Positions 34,152 through 45,693 of a DNA stretch of 64,000 nt are shown here, piece by piece. The DNA is taken from the NCBI GenBank assembly GCA_009809945.1, contig WTPW01000020.1, forward strand, positions 448,186-512,185. Direction: 5' to 3'. A program made the position numbers and the translations under genes. A model generated the notes under the pieces. That model ran no database searches. It was given only the letters and a program-made list of their open reading frames with translations, and was not told where the DNA came from. Within the stretch, counting starts at the first letter, position 1. Each line of letters starts with the position of its first letter. Origin of the DNA: Gigaspora margarita. Its lineage: Eukaryota; Glomeromycota; Glomeromycetes; Diversisporales; Gigasporaceae.

Positions 34152-36189
34152 GGGATACGCAGGTCAAACTATCATTATATTAATTATATTTAAATTTTTA
34201 CAACTGTAATTATCCTATATTGTTTTAAAATATAATAAAGAAATTAACAATGAGATTATAACTTTACAAGTTAAAATTACTTGCATTTTTTTCAATCTTA
34301 TCGCAATGCAATATTTATAAATACGATACTTTCAACTTTTTTCACAACAATCTTTTGACAAATATACATAACTTATTTTGTCAACTTTTTCCTTTTATCT
34401 CTGATTTTTCGTTTCCTTGAAGTTCACAGTTTGACACTGTAATAAAGCCAAAAAGAATTGCCAAATTGCAACATCTTGAATTGGGTAAGATAAATACACC
34501 AATGCATTCGAAATTCATCATCATTATCGTCGTCGTCGTCGTCATTATTATTGCCAATACGTGAAATATCTACTTCGATGCCGTTCCATCACTAATAGAT
34601 TTAATGGCAGCTTTAAATGATGGTACAATGTTTGATGACAGATATTTAAAGCTATAGGTAAAGACTGCGTCTTTTGAAAATTTAGGCTAGGTTAAGGTTT
34701 ATTTTTTGTTAAATGGATTTTCTTACGTTACACGTGATCTTGAGATTTAATTGGCTGAAATTTTGTTTACACCGAATCATGTGCATTACAAATTACATGC
34801 ATGTAATATTTACCACCACACTGGTAGAAACATCCATCCGATAACCTAGCATATTTACTTAAGCTATTATACATCACTACCTTTCTTCAATAATGTCAAA
34901 ATACCGATCCTATACCGGTAAACAACAAAGCAAAAAAAATAAAACCAAAAACGATGTAAGCATACGTATATGTTATGTTACAATTTCAAGAACTAGACGC
35001 TTTACTACGTATTTATTTAAATAAATATTAAAATTGTATATTAGAATGATGAAAAGGAGAACGAACCTCCGACCATATCAAATAAGAAACAGAAATTAAG
35101 TAGTAAGGTAGATATTACTTTTAGGTGCCATATATTCTATATAGTAGTGGTGGCATTTGGACTATGTTCAATAAAATTTTATTTGGACTTGGACAAATAT
35201 AGACATGGACTAATCTGGACTAAATGCTTTATGTCCATATCCATACTTTGCCAATACTGCTTATAGTAGTAATCATTTTGGATAACTTTTTGTGTGTCCA
35301 AATGTGTCTAACGCCTATTGGTAGTTATCACTATCGGTATCTATATCTACTGGTAGGAAACTAGGCCGTTTTGGAAATTTACATCTCTAAGTAAATCCAA
35401 AAAAGTTTCTTTCCTTATTATAAAAGATCCTTACGTTTACTACTAATGTTACTTAGTTTTTTTTTATGATATATCTACATAGTTTTTTTTTATTATACAT
35501 TTAGTGTTATACTGAGAAAATATACCTTAAATTTCTTTTTTTATATTTGTAACTAGCATGATGATGAAAAAATATCAATTAAGAAGCGATTATGTATTTA
35601 TTTTTTACAAAAAAACTTTTTAATCATGTATTATTTTTGTTAAACACGCTTTATTAATAATAAATAAATTTTTTCGTAGCTTTGGTAAAAAAACATGAAA
35701 TAATCGAAAGTAAATATGCAGTTTCATATTGGGTTCTACATATGTTTATTAATCAAATTATGTTAGGTGCTATAGTAAAAATTAACATTACAGATTTTAT
35801 GCATCTGCAAAAATCTATAGATTACTATATAGCAAAATATTAGTATTTATTATAACAGATAATGTTATAAATTAAATGTTTACGTGAAATTTTATTTATA
35901 AAACTGTAACAACACTATAATAATCATTGATGAATCAATTTTTTAAGTACATATATTTTGCTACAGTCGATTTCGATCTATATATAAAATCTGTATTGTT
36001 AAATTTACTATAACTGCTGACATAATTTAATTAATACGATATGTAGTAAAATCGACAAGAATATATTCAATTACGTAAAAAAAATCATGAAAAAATTACG
36101 TAATAAATTACGTAAAAATTACATCAAAATAATTAATCTTAAAATTCTTATTAAAAGTGGACGGCGTTACGATATTTATCGCAAAAAGC
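34152..36189. other. AT-rich stretch upstream of the nuclease-family gene
   Basis: It contains a (CGT)n run at about 34526-34545, a telomere-like-core MITE fragment near 34680-34800 (GTTACACGTGATCTTGAGAT and a TTGGCTG word), a GGAC-rich short repeat (35150-35260), and one copy of the repeat shared with 11935-12155 (35300-35475, opposite orientation). The last 150 bases before the gene carry repeated TTACGTAA words. I see no promoter motif that I could defend. Confidence 0.5.
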
Positions 36190-36489
36190 ATGCCAATTGA
36201 CATCGCAAACTTTGCTCAAATCATTTTAAGAGGATACAGCTTAGTGGATAAAACGTCTTTAATTGTCGACTTCATAAACGCCAAACCCATCGTATCGATC
36301 ATTTTACGACCAGGAAAATTTGGAAAGACCACAGCATTAACAATGTTAAAAGAATTTTTTTTAAAACCAAATTTTCCTGATAACAAAAAATACCGTAAGG
36401 AATTATTCCGGGGCACAACGATAATGAACAATGCCGAAATAGTAAAGGAACATTTCTGCAAATATCCGGTCATATATATTTCATTTAAG

Positions 36490-36559
36490 GTATGTATGTT
36501 AGTAAATACCCACAATTATATATTATAGTGCTAATTTATTTATTTATTTTCTTTGCTAG
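36490..36559 (+). other. Intron 1 of the nuclease-family gene
   Basis: GTATGT at the 5' side and TTTGCTAG at the 3' side; 70 nt, phase 0. It joins ...ISFK to NYTGC..., the expected order in the family. Confidence 0.8.
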
Positions 36560-36892
36560 AATTACACCGGCTGCACTAACTGGCAATCGATGGCAGCAAG
36601 GCTGCATGAAACGCTCGCATGATTGTATGAACAATTTAAATACATTTATATCACACTTTCTGAAGAGGATAAAATCAGATTTAACAAAATTATTGTAAAG
36701 GATCAATATACCTTAAATAATATGGTGGAATAGTCTTTATTTGATTTAACAAAATGGTTGAACGATTATCATCATAGAAAATGTATAATTTTAATCGATG
36801 ATTACGATCATCCATTAAATGTTGCATTTGAAAATAATTTTTACGAAGATGCGCATAGATTTTTTACGTCTATCCTCCAAAAGGCACTTCAG

Positions 36893-36959
36893 GTGAGTTT
36901 TTTTTTTTTTTNTTTTGGTTTTATAAATAAAAAAAATTAATAATTATCCATCTATATAG
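36893..36959 (+). other. Intron 2 of the nuclease-family gene
   Basis: GTGAGT at the 5' side and TATATAG at the 3' side; 67 nt, phase 0. It contains a long T-run with one undetermined base (36912). Confidence 0.8.
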
Positions 36960-37254
36960 GATAATGAAGAAAATCTTGAAAAAGCGCTTATTATTGGCGT
37001 ATATCCTATTGCTAAGTTAGGATTTGATAAGTTTAATTTTTTCTCGATGAATGAAAATGAATTTGCCGATAAATTCGGGTTCACGGAAAATGAGGTTTCC
37101 GCCATTTCTCGTTACCATAATTTGGACCGTCAAGAGGAAATCAAGCAATGGTACGGTGGTTATGAAGCCGGTGACGGAATCCTATTATTTAATCCGTTAT
37201 CTGTAAATTGTTACATCAATAAAAAGACTTTTGAAAGTCATCATACAGATACAC

Positions 37255-37344
37255 GTAGGTTTTACATTGTTTAATTAATTGAATTGAATCAACCGGTAAC
37301 TATTATTATAATGTTAATTACAATTTTTCTTTAAAACATAATAG
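37255..37344 (+). other. Intron 3 of the nuclease-family gene
   Basis: GTAGGT at the 5' side and ACATAATAG at the 3' side; 90 nt, phase 1. It restores the reading frame into ...DTRDSTIIK. Confidence 0.75.
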
Positions 37345-38093
37345 GTGACTCGACAATTATAAAATTAATGAGTTTATATTATGAACAAATACCCCAACTG
37401 CATGTCAATAATGCAATCATGGGAAAAATTATCATGAATGAAATTAATTATGAAACAATTATGTTACAAATGGATTATCCGTTATGGACACTCCTATATT
37501 ATTCCGGCTACCTAACGATGAAGGGTAACAATCTCCTTGTCCCAAGCAAGGAAATTGAGATTAAGATACAAAATTTACAACAAAAAAGGCAGAGTTCATA
37601 TTCTGTTGACACCTTGTTGAATATGTTATTAAGGTGTGATATTCAAAAGTTCGAGGAGTACTTACAGAACATGATAATCGAAACGCTTTCTTTTTATGAT
37701 GTCCCAAATAACCAATCCGAAAATGGTTACCACTTGTTCATGATTGGATTACTTTCACAAGCCAAGTTTCGGGGATACAAAATACAATCTAATAAAGAAG
37801 GAGGACTCGGTCGGTTTGATTTAAGGATTGACCCCGAATCACAAGTGGAATTCGAAACATCCATTATCATGGAATTTAAAGTATTAAAAAAAAAAACAGA
37901 GAATAGCCATAAATATTTAAAGGACAGTGCCAAAGAAGGATTAGCGCAAATATTAGACAAAAAATATCGCACAGGCGTTCCGGAAAGATCAATTAAATTA
38001 GTTGAATGCGGAATCGCTTTCCAAGGAAAGCAAATTTGTATTTTGAGTCGCGTTCTTACTAAAATTAATAATAATCAGTGGGTTGAAATGTAA

Positions 38094-39613
38094 GATAATT
38101 ATTTATTTTACATTGACGTTAAATAATAAAATGAAATGTGAGTAATATTCATGTAATTGGTTTATAAACTTTGATAATACCATGTAAAACCATTAAGATT
38201 AAAATGAATAAATAAATTTAATATGTAAATGCAGTGAATAAACAAATATTCCCGGTGTTTATGATTTTTTTTATTAATTTTATTTATATGATAATTTAGA
38301 TAAAATTAGTTACATAAATATAAAATCAAAGAGGCATGATTTAAAGACGTTGTTGCGTAAAACTATGAACAGATATTTAATTACAAATTTAGAATAACGT
38401 GAATTGAGTACTAATTAATCTAATATTTATAAAATTTACAATATGTGTACAAAAATTGTAATTTGCCGGTTGAGCCAAATTACCGTATCCCAGAATTGGT
38501 TATCCGGACTTATCTGAAGCCCCTCGTTTACTAGCATGAGGGTAAACCCACCACTTTTAAACGCAGAGAAATACCAGCAGGAGTAACAGCAAGGAATTGC
38601 CCTTGGTATTTTTGGTAGCATAGCAAGCAGGCCTGAACCAATTTAGGTAAAGACTGAACAAGTTTAGATCCCTCGTTGGTAAATAAGAAACAAGATTTAA
38701 ATTCTAAGCATAATCTTCTATAATCTTAAACTAAATTGTAAAATTTGTTTTAAAACCAACTTTTAATTAAAAAAATTTTTGTAATTTTATAAATAAAATT
38801 ATTGTAAAATTTATTTTAAAAATTTTATAATTAAATTTTAAAATTGGCTATATTATAAATAAAATTATCTTTAATAATATTAATGAAATTAATTAAAAAC
38901 TTTGGTTAATATAATTAAAACTATCTTAAATTTATTACTTTAACTTAAAAATAAAGAATGATATACTTAATGAAATTTTGAATTATTATAAAAAAATAAC
39001 ATAAAAAAGAATTCTACGAAGTAGGCAAATTGGCCAATCTGAAGTTTTATGATCTTATTATTTTTATATAAAAACATTAGCAGGCTCTATCCAGGCCCCG
39101 TCCGAATTTTTTGATCCAAACCAACCTTACTGTTGGTATAGGATCAGAATCCGAGTCCGATACAAACTGAATTTTTAGAACTTTATTCAATCCGTTTAAA
39201 TAAATTATATGACATAAAGAAATTCAGAAACTAAAAAAAAAAGATTAAATACATCTTTTAGTCCTAGAATTTTTTCGTTTTAGTCACGAAATAAACCATT
39301 AAACCAGATTAAAAGCTTGCATGAGTGAGAAACTTGTAAATTCATTTATGAAGTTTCCTTGTTGAATTAGGCAACAAAAGCGCTAGTCACTTGAACAGAT
39401 ATTTGATGTTGGTCAAACGCATTAATATTTATTATATTGTTACTATGCATCCCGATCATATGAAAATGATCTACGTACACCCTACCCTTAAGCTTATGAA
39501 ATAAAAAAAATTTAAGTTAATGGCGCTGCAATGTTGGTCGTTAATAAGTAAATAACATGTGGCTTATTTTCTTATAAAGATTAATTTGCTTATTCGAAAG
39601 CAAGACAGTGTCT
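38094..39613. other. 3' flank of the gene, then AT-rich DNA
   Basis: The part to about 38460 is shared with the flank at 9600-10515. Positions 38461-38640 are GC-richer and open on the minus strand for 61 residues, without a recognisable domain. At 39458-39493 lies a solitary element end, GATCATATGAAAATGATCTA then ACCCTACCCTTAA, matching the right end of the MITE 54790-55670. Nothing else is identified. Confidence 0.5.
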
Positions 39614-39905
39614 TTAGTTCAATTTTACATGATAATGTACGTGATTGCATATATTTATTATCAATCCTTTTAATTTTTCGCTTCCATCTAACCAAGTTGC
39701 TGCAAATATTGTTTCAGATTCATTCTCTTCAATCTTTTGTATATTATTCAGTTTATCGAATGGAATCCATTCAAAAGCATCTTCATACTTCGTAGCTTTA
39801 AGCTGAAATTCTCTTATGAAATAATCAATTTCTTTATTTGGGATCACATGTCTGACACCAAGCCACTCTAGTGTTATATCGTTTGCATCGTGCACATTTC
39901 CATAA
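39614..39905 (-). pseudogene. Kinase leader/first-exon remnant, copy 1
   Basis: The minus-strand frame reads NKEIDYFIREFQLKATKYED, then FEWIPFDKLNNIQKI and ATWLDGSEKLKG. This matches the leader of the large kinase families in Rhizophagus-type fungi: a Cys-rich/Trp segment, then DDFI..., then WIPFDKL.NI..IG.GGFG.VY.A.W.DG. The glycine-rich loop is destroyed (EENESETIF where IGEGGFGSVF is usual). No catalytic HRD/DFG part follows. First of four tandem remnants, all on this strand. Confidence 0.75.
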
Positions 39906-40062
39906 AGACGAAATCTTTAATGATCAAATACAATCATATATTCATTAGTTTCTGTGCTTCGAGTTATTCCATAAATTGAATTATTCTCTATTTACGGTCT
40001 AAAATTCATTTAATTGCATTTGATATTTAAGCTATTAAAAAATTAATTTCACATTTTTAGCG

Positions 40063-40515
40063 ATGTAGCATTGTTAAATGGCAGAGTACATACACAATAC
40101 TTAAAGACTACATAAATTTTGAAAGATAATAACTTTTAATATAAAAAAGATATTAAAAAAAAAAGAGACCACTATTTTGCAGCTAAATCATTTATTACAA
40201 CTTAGTGGCTTTATTTTTTTTTAAAAAATTTATAATTTTTAAAATATATAGCTTTAAATATAGTATTTTATATAAATATAAAAAAAAAAGCTAAAATAAG
40301 GCATACAAAACAAATAGTTGTTATATTGTTCAAATTATATAATAAAACTGAAAAAAATTTTTAACCAAACAAAATTCAAGAAATTTGGCTAATCAAAATT
40401 AAGCAACTTTAAAAACATCAAAACAACTTTTTAAAATAAAGTAATCTTTTAAATTTTAGAATTTTAAAATGGGATAAAAAGATCTTTAAGTGTCGCACAC
40501 TGTAGCAAACTTACT
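40063..40515. mobile_element. MITE-like element between kinase remnants, family of 3225-3645
   Basis: Left GCGATGTAGCATTGTTAAA, right GTGTCGCACACTGTAGC; interior words as in the copy at 3225-3645. It explains why the spacing between kinase copies 1 and 2 (about 955 bp) is larger than between the others (about 575-590 bp). Confidence 0.65.
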
Positions 40516-40574
40516 TGTACACAATCTGATACATTTTAATTGAAATCCTGTCAGTGTCTTGAGCATAATTTTAC

Positions 40575-40865
40575 ACAATATACGAGACCTTTTATGATAA
40601 TTCGGACTCCATCCTTCTAAGTGGTTGTAAATATTGTTTTAGCTCCTTTTGTTTTAATCTTTCGCAGATTATTTAGTCTATAAATGGAACCCATTCAATT
40701 ACATCTTCATATTTTGTGGCCTTAAGCTAAAATTCTCTTATGCAATCATCGATGTTTTTATTCCACTTGTCCAACCTTGAGTTCTATATTAGGATCACAT
40801 GTCTGACACCAAGCATTTGAAGTGTTATATCGTTTGCATTGCGCACATTTCCCATAAGAATTATA
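40575..40865 (-). pseudogene. Kinase leader/first-exon remnant, copy 2
   Basis: Minus-strand reading gives a Cys-rich start (CGKCAQCKRYNTSNAWCQTC), then D-P-N and, after stops, a diverged WIPFDKL-type stretch with LNNLRKI and KDGVRII. The pair of C-x-x-C motifs is typical of the leader of these fungal kinases. Several stops and shifts. It is followed downstream by a LKTLTG-like word (near 40540) that may correspond to the VALK strand. Confidence 0.7.
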
Positions 40866-40969
40866 AAAATTAATCTTTTATAATCAAATACAATCAAATA
40901 TTCATTAATTTCTGTGTTTTATGTTATTGTTATCCCATAAATTGATCGCCTAGAAATTTTTTTAAACTA

Positions 40970-41046
40970 TTACATAAATAAATAAATAAATAATAAATAA
41001 ATAAATAATAAATAAATAAATAATAAATAAATAAATAAATAAATAA
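40970..41046. repeat. (ATAA)n microsatellite with 7-mer variants
   Basis: A run of AATAAATAAATAA units in the intron-like space between kinase remnants 2 and 3. The minus-strand frame through it gives an artificial YLFIYLL repeat. Confidence 0.9.
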
Positions 41047-41149
41047 TCCAACCAACCATTTTTAGTGACATAACATTGTTAAATAATAAAATAGCAAATT
41101 TACTTGTACAAAACCTGATGCATTTAATTGAATTCCTGTCAGCGCCTTG

Positions 41150-41440
41150 AGCATAATTGTGCACGATAATTATCAATAATTCGGACTCCATCCGACCAAG
41201 TGGCCTTAAATGTTGTTTTAGCTCCTTTCGATATAATTTTCGCAAATTATCTAGTCTAATAAATGGGAATCCATTCAATTACACCTTCATATTTCGTAGC
41301 TTTAAGCTGAAATTCTTTTAGCAATCATCAATTTCTTTATTTCCACTTGTCCACTCTCGAGTTGCTATATTAGGATCACATGTTTGACACCAAGCCTTTG
41401 AAGTGTTGTTTCGTTTATTTTGTGCACATTTGCCATAAAT
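41150..41440 (-). pseudogene. Kinase leader/first-exon remnant, copy 3
   Basis: Minus-strand reading gives YGKCAQNKRNNTSKAWCQTC, WTSGNKEIDDC and, in a shifted frame, LNGFPFIRLDNLRKLYRKEL. The order equals copies 1, 2 and 4. Frameshifts separate the blocks and the glycine loop is lost. The intron-like tail contains a 65-bp tandem duplication (41421-41550). Confidence 0.75.
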
Positions 41441-41550
41441 CTCCAGTCTTTTATAATCAAATACGATCATATATTCATTTGTTACTGTGCACATTTGCCA
41501 TAAATCTCCAGTCTTATATAATCAAATACGATCATATATTCATTTGTTAC
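41421..41550. repeat. Exact-length 65-bp tandem duplication
   Basis: TGTGCACATTTGCCATAAAT and the following sequence to 41485 is repeated at 41486-41550 with only minor changes. It covers the 5' edge of kinase remnant 3. Confidence 0.9.
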
Positions 41551-41744
41551 TGTGTTTTAAGTTATTCCATAAATATTTATATTTATATTTATCATAATAT
41601 CCTCTTTTTTGTCTTTAAACTATTAAATAACAAATTAGGCACATTATTATGTTAAAATGTTAGCAGTAATAAATTAATTAACTTACTTTGTTTATAAAAT
41701 TCAAATCGATTAGTTGAGAATCGGACAGTTTTTTGAGACCAGCT

Positions 41745-42020
41745 ATGTATTATATTTAGTTACTCGCATTCCATCTAACCATATTGCAGTAAAAATTGTC
41801 TCAGTTTCATCCTCTATAATCTTTTGTTGACTGATAAGTCTATTGAATGGAATACATTCAATTACTTTATCATGAAATGTAGCTGTAATTTTGAAATGCT
41901 TTTATGCAATCATCAATATTTTGTTTCCACTTGTCCATCCGTTAATTGCATTCTGAGGATCACACGACTGACACCACTTTGGAAGTATTATATTACTTAC
42001 ATCATGTACAGGTTCCATAA
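41745..42020 (-). pseudogene. Kinase leader/first-exon remnant, copy 4
   Basis: Minus-strand reading: KWCQSCDPQNAINGWTSGNK, then, after a stop, VIECIPFNRLISQQKIIEDE and FTAIWLDGMRV. Same block order as the other copies; the Gly-rich loop reads IIEDETETIF. It is the outermost (5'-most on this strand) member of the array. Confidence 0.75.
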
Positions 42021-42171
42021 TCTTTATTCTCTTAGCAAAATTTAAATAAATTATCTTAATAAAATTTTAAGTAATTTTATGATGCCAAAAAAGTTAACTC
42101 ATTAATTTGCAGTTTACTTTTTTGCCATCTAAGTTTCTTGATTACCTATTTAAGTGTGCATTGTGTAATGT

Positions 42172-42954
42172 AGCATAGAGGAAACTCGCATTTTTACGGA
42201 AAATCACGGGTAATAACATTTGTGTGATTGGTTAATTGATGTAGATCCAAACGTGATGATTGACCAATCAAATCAATTAAAAATTCTTTCGATACGCGAA
42301 ATTACGCGAAAAAATGAGTTTATTATTAATAAAAGTAAAGCATTTTTGATATTAAAGTAATTTTATTATTTTTCAACCATTAGATTTTACTGAAAACACG
42401 TTACATCCAACATGTTACTACTCCATAGTCTATACTACTGTAATTAAATCACACACCATCGTATTTATTATACTACATATCTGATATTAGANGTAGTTTG
42501 ATATAGAATACGTATATGTGTCGTAGTTCGGGTAAAATAAATCGTGTTAAAGTATTTATAACGTGTNGCCTGTTTAATAAATGTATAAAATTTTATGTTA
42601 GCATAACACTCACGGTTTAACAATTTATAAATCTATTGTTTGACTTCATAATTTGAACGTAGTAGAAACTCAATAAACTCTGCCAATTACCAAACGCCCT
42701 ACCTTTGTTATTATGAAAACTTTCTGGGGAAAGCGATTGAAAACGATTAGAAAAGATTTTCTGCTAGAAACACTCAAAACGAAGAACTTTTACTTATAAA
42801 TGGGGGTACCTTAAGTTTAACTTTTTATGGTTAAGCGGATGGTAAAATTGCCGGTTTTTAGACTACAATCATATATCAAAATTTCAATTGCCCATATAAA
42901 TAGTTAGTGTAACAATTATTTCGGAATCTATCGGATGCGAGTTTCTCCTATGCT
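42172..42954. mobile_element. Mutator-type MITE with 9-bp target duplication
   Basis: Ends AGCATAGAGGAAACTCGCAT and ATGCGAGTTTCTCCTATGCT are inverted repeats. GTGTAATGT stands on both sides (42163-42171 and 42955-42963), a perfect 9-bp duplication (11 bp if the boundaries are shifted), as expected for Mutator-like elements. About 780 bp; no transposase frame. Two undetermined bases lie inside. Confidence 0.88.
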
Positions 42955-43014
42955 GTGTAATGTAAAAAATGAATGTTTGAAATATTTATATTGGTAATGC
43001 TAATAAAACAGTTT

Positions 43015-43870
43015 ACAGAATAATTATCATGCTTTCTAATGATATGTGCTGAATTTTATAATAAACTAATGCTTCACTGTCATCAGCTTTAACTCCGATT
43101 CCAAATTGATAGCAATGAACAACAAATATACTTTCAAAACTTCCCATGTTGGCAGATTTTTGATGATAAATAAATGCATTATTATTATCTTCTTTAGCGC
43201 CAATTCCAAATTGATAGCACGAAATGTACCATTAGCACTCCCCATTTCTGCAGACTTTTGATAATGAATAAATGCATAACAATCATCCCTTTCAACTCCA
43301 ATTCCAAATTGATAGTATCGACCAACTTGAAATGTATCATTAGTACTCCCCACTTCTGCACTTCTGCAAACTTTTGATAATGAATAAATGCTTTATGATC
43401 ATCCCTTTTTACTCCAACTCCAACTCCGAATTGATAGCAATGGCCAACTCGAAACGCCCATCAGCATTCTCCATTTCTGCAGACTTTTGATAATGAATAA
43501 ATGCATTATGAATGTTGCTTTCAATTCCAATTCCGGATTGATACAAAAACTGACATTGTATATATCATTAGAATTTCCCATTTTGGAAGATTTTGAAAAT
43601 GAGAAAATGCCTTATTTTCACTCTCTTTAACCCATTTTAAAAATTATGATTACGAGCAAGAAGATTTTGAAGAGTAGTACTTTTGTTTTTTTATAAGTTA
43701 ATTACATCTTCCGGTGATAATTGTTTTTTTGCTAGAAATTATTCCAACAAGTTATGAACTGATATAGTCTCATCCTCTCTTTTAGTACATATGCAAATGA
43801 TCCTTCACTTGACAACATTCATGCAGAAATGAAATGATATCGAAAATTTCACAAAGTACGTGATGCTACG
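43015..43870 (-). pseudogene. Broken C-terminal part of a (kinase-)Sel1-repeat gene
   Basis: On the minus strand 43630-43860 gives an unnamed linker with KREDETISVHNLLE and FLAKKQLSPEDVINL, of the kind that follows the kinase domain in these fungi. From about 43600 down to 43015 come at least four Sel1-like repeats of about 36 residues: YQSGIGIESNIHNAFIHYQK, VGRYYQFGIGVERDDCYAFI, YQFGIGAKEDNNNAFIYHQK, YQFGIGVKADDSEALVYYK. Several frameshifts and stops interrupt them. The kinase domain that should precede is absent: upstream lies the 1.6 kb palindrome. Sel1 repeats form helical scaffolds for protein contacts; this copy cannot make one. Confidence 0.8.
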
Positions 43871-43909
43871 AATTAATTGATGTTCATCCACAAAAATGTA
43901 TTTTTATTT

Positions 43910-45518
43910 AGGGGGCTGGTATTTGTACCCCCCAAAATTGGTATTTATACCCCCAGCCGGACTCCGACCCTTCCGACCTAGTCCCTGTAACCTAGTACAA
44001 ACAAAGATCACGTGACTTTTGAATTCTTGCATTTTGACCAATGGTTGAGTTACACGAAATTCGGGTCACGTGATCTGTATAACAATAAAAGCCAATCAAA
44101 ATTTGAACCCGAAGTAGGTTCAAATACTTAAGCCACCCCACGATCGACAATAGTCGCTACATATTAAAGTCCTGATTCTACTATGTAAATCGATCATCAT
44201 CGCTTAAGTAAACTTATTCAGAAGATTAAAATACACATACAGTAAAATGTTTAGCAAGTTTGAAGAACATTTTATTATTTGACTTTTAACTTTTACGTAC
44301 GTCGACTAGATTTTTTTAAAAAATTTTACTTTTTTCGACGAACGTAAAAATTAAAAGTTAAATAATAAAAAGTCCACCAATTTGTATGAAAATTTGGTAG
44401 AATATGTATTTTGATCTTCTGNACATATTTANTTAAGCNCTTATNATCGATTTACATAGANAAATNTNGACTTTACTATGTAGTGACTACTTACGATCGC
44501 TAAAACACCTCCTTCATAATGAGAGGTGTTTTAGCGATCGCAAGTGGTCGATACATAATAAAGCCCAAAATTTACTATGTAAATCGATCATAAGCGCTTA
44601 AGTAAATATATTCAAAAGATCAAAATACATATCCTCTGAAATTTTCATATAAATTGGTGAACCTTTTATTACTTAACTTACAATTTTTACGTTCGTCGAA
44701 TATATTTTTTTAAAAAAATTTTCTTTCTTCGACGAACGTAAAAATTAAAAGTTAAATAATAAAAGGTTCACCAATTTATATGAAAATTTCAGAGGATATG
44801 TATTTTGATCTTTTGAATATATTTACTTAAGCGCTTATGATCGATTTACATAGTAAATTTTGGGCNTTATTATGTATCGACCACTTGCGATCGCTAAAAC
44901 ACCTCTCATTATGAAGGAGGTGTTTTAGCGATCGTAAGTANTCACTACATAGTAAAGTCCAAATTTTTCGATGTAAATCGATCATAAGCGCTTAAGTAAA
45001 TATGTTCAGAAGATCAAAATACATATTCTATCAAATTTTCATACAAATCGGTGGACTTTTTATTATTTAACTTTTAATTTTTACGTTCGTCGAAAAAAGT
45101 AAAATTTTTTAAAAAATCTAGTCGACGTACGTAAAAGTTAAAAGTCAAATAATAAAATGTTCTTCAAACTTGCTAAACATTTTACTGTATGTGTATTTTA
45201 ATCTTCTGAATAAGTTTACTTAAGCGATGATGATCGATTTACATAGTAGAATCAGGACTTTAATATGTAGCGACTATTGTCGATCGTGGGGTGGCTTAAG
45301 TATTTGAACCTACTTCGGGTTCAAATTTTGATTGNCTTTTATTGTTATACAGATCACGTGACCCGAATTTCGTGTAACTCAACCATTGGTCAAAATGCAA
45401 GAATTCAAAAGTCACGTGATCTTTGTTTGTACTATGTTACATGGACTAGGTCGGAAGGGTCAGAGTCCGGGCTGGGGGGTATAAATACCAATTTTGGGGT
45501 ACGAATACTAGCTCCCTT
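43910..45518. mobile_element. 1.6 kb palindrome built of three nested palindromic units
   Basis: The left end AGGGGGCTGGTATTTGTACC and the right end (reverse complement of AGGGAGCTAGTATTCGTACC) are inverted. The pairing continues over both roughly 800-bp arms to a centre near 44714. Inside are three units, each itself palindromic: about 44140-44500, 44520-44908 and 44930-45290, with units 1 and 3 mirror images of each other. Words such as CGATCGCAAGTGGTCGATAC and its mirror match almost perfectly. All undetermined bases in this stretch lie in the arms. A single-unit relative is at 25870-26240. Non-coding. Confidence 0.9.
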
Positions 45519-45693
45519 TATTTATTACTATATACCAAGACGGAGTGTACCAGGAACGAAGTAATATTTACGAAGTATATATTACAATGACATTTACGTA
45601 TCAATATGCAATATATAACTTTGGTTATCGATATCTAAAATTAGATTTTTGGCGACATTTTACAACATTTTTGGTCGGCTAAAATTAGTAAGT
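45519..45693. other. Short unassigned stretch
   Basis: No gene or repeat is supported between the palindrome and the next element. Confidence 0.4.

Larger units (their letters stand above)
36190..38093 (+). pseudogene. AAA-ATPase-like / PD-(D/E)XK nuclease-family gene, four exons, two in-frame stops
   Basis: Reconstructed exons: 36190-36489, 36560-36892, 36960-37254, 37345-38093, joined by GT-AG introns of 67-90 nt. The joined frame has 558 codons. The start was chosen at the first in-frame ATG (36190, MPIDIANFAQ), which resembles the usual start of the family; an upstream exon cannot be excluded. Residues 13-48 carry GYSLVDKTS and the Walker-A-like RPGKFGKTT (40-48); residues 175-183 carry the Walker-B-like CIILIDDYD; residues 258-305 hold the FGFTENEV and WYGGY motifs. 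The C-terminal nuclease core has GRFD (465-468) and MEFK (485-488), so the D and E-x-K residues are present. These features fit the AAA-ATPase-like (PF09820) plus PDDEXK_9 (PF08011) architecture, an expanded family of unknown role in these fungi. TGA at 36620-36622 and TAG at 36731-36733 interrupt exon 2 (residues 121 and 158), while everything after is open. It is therefore a recent pseudogene or carries sequence errors (an N lies nearby at 36912). A decayed copy is at 8273-9106. Confidence 0.85.

Noticed and set aside
40970..41278. 102-residue open frame on the minus strand
   Set aside because: Its C-terminal half is a microsatellite; its N-terminal part is a frameshifted piece of kinase remnant 3.
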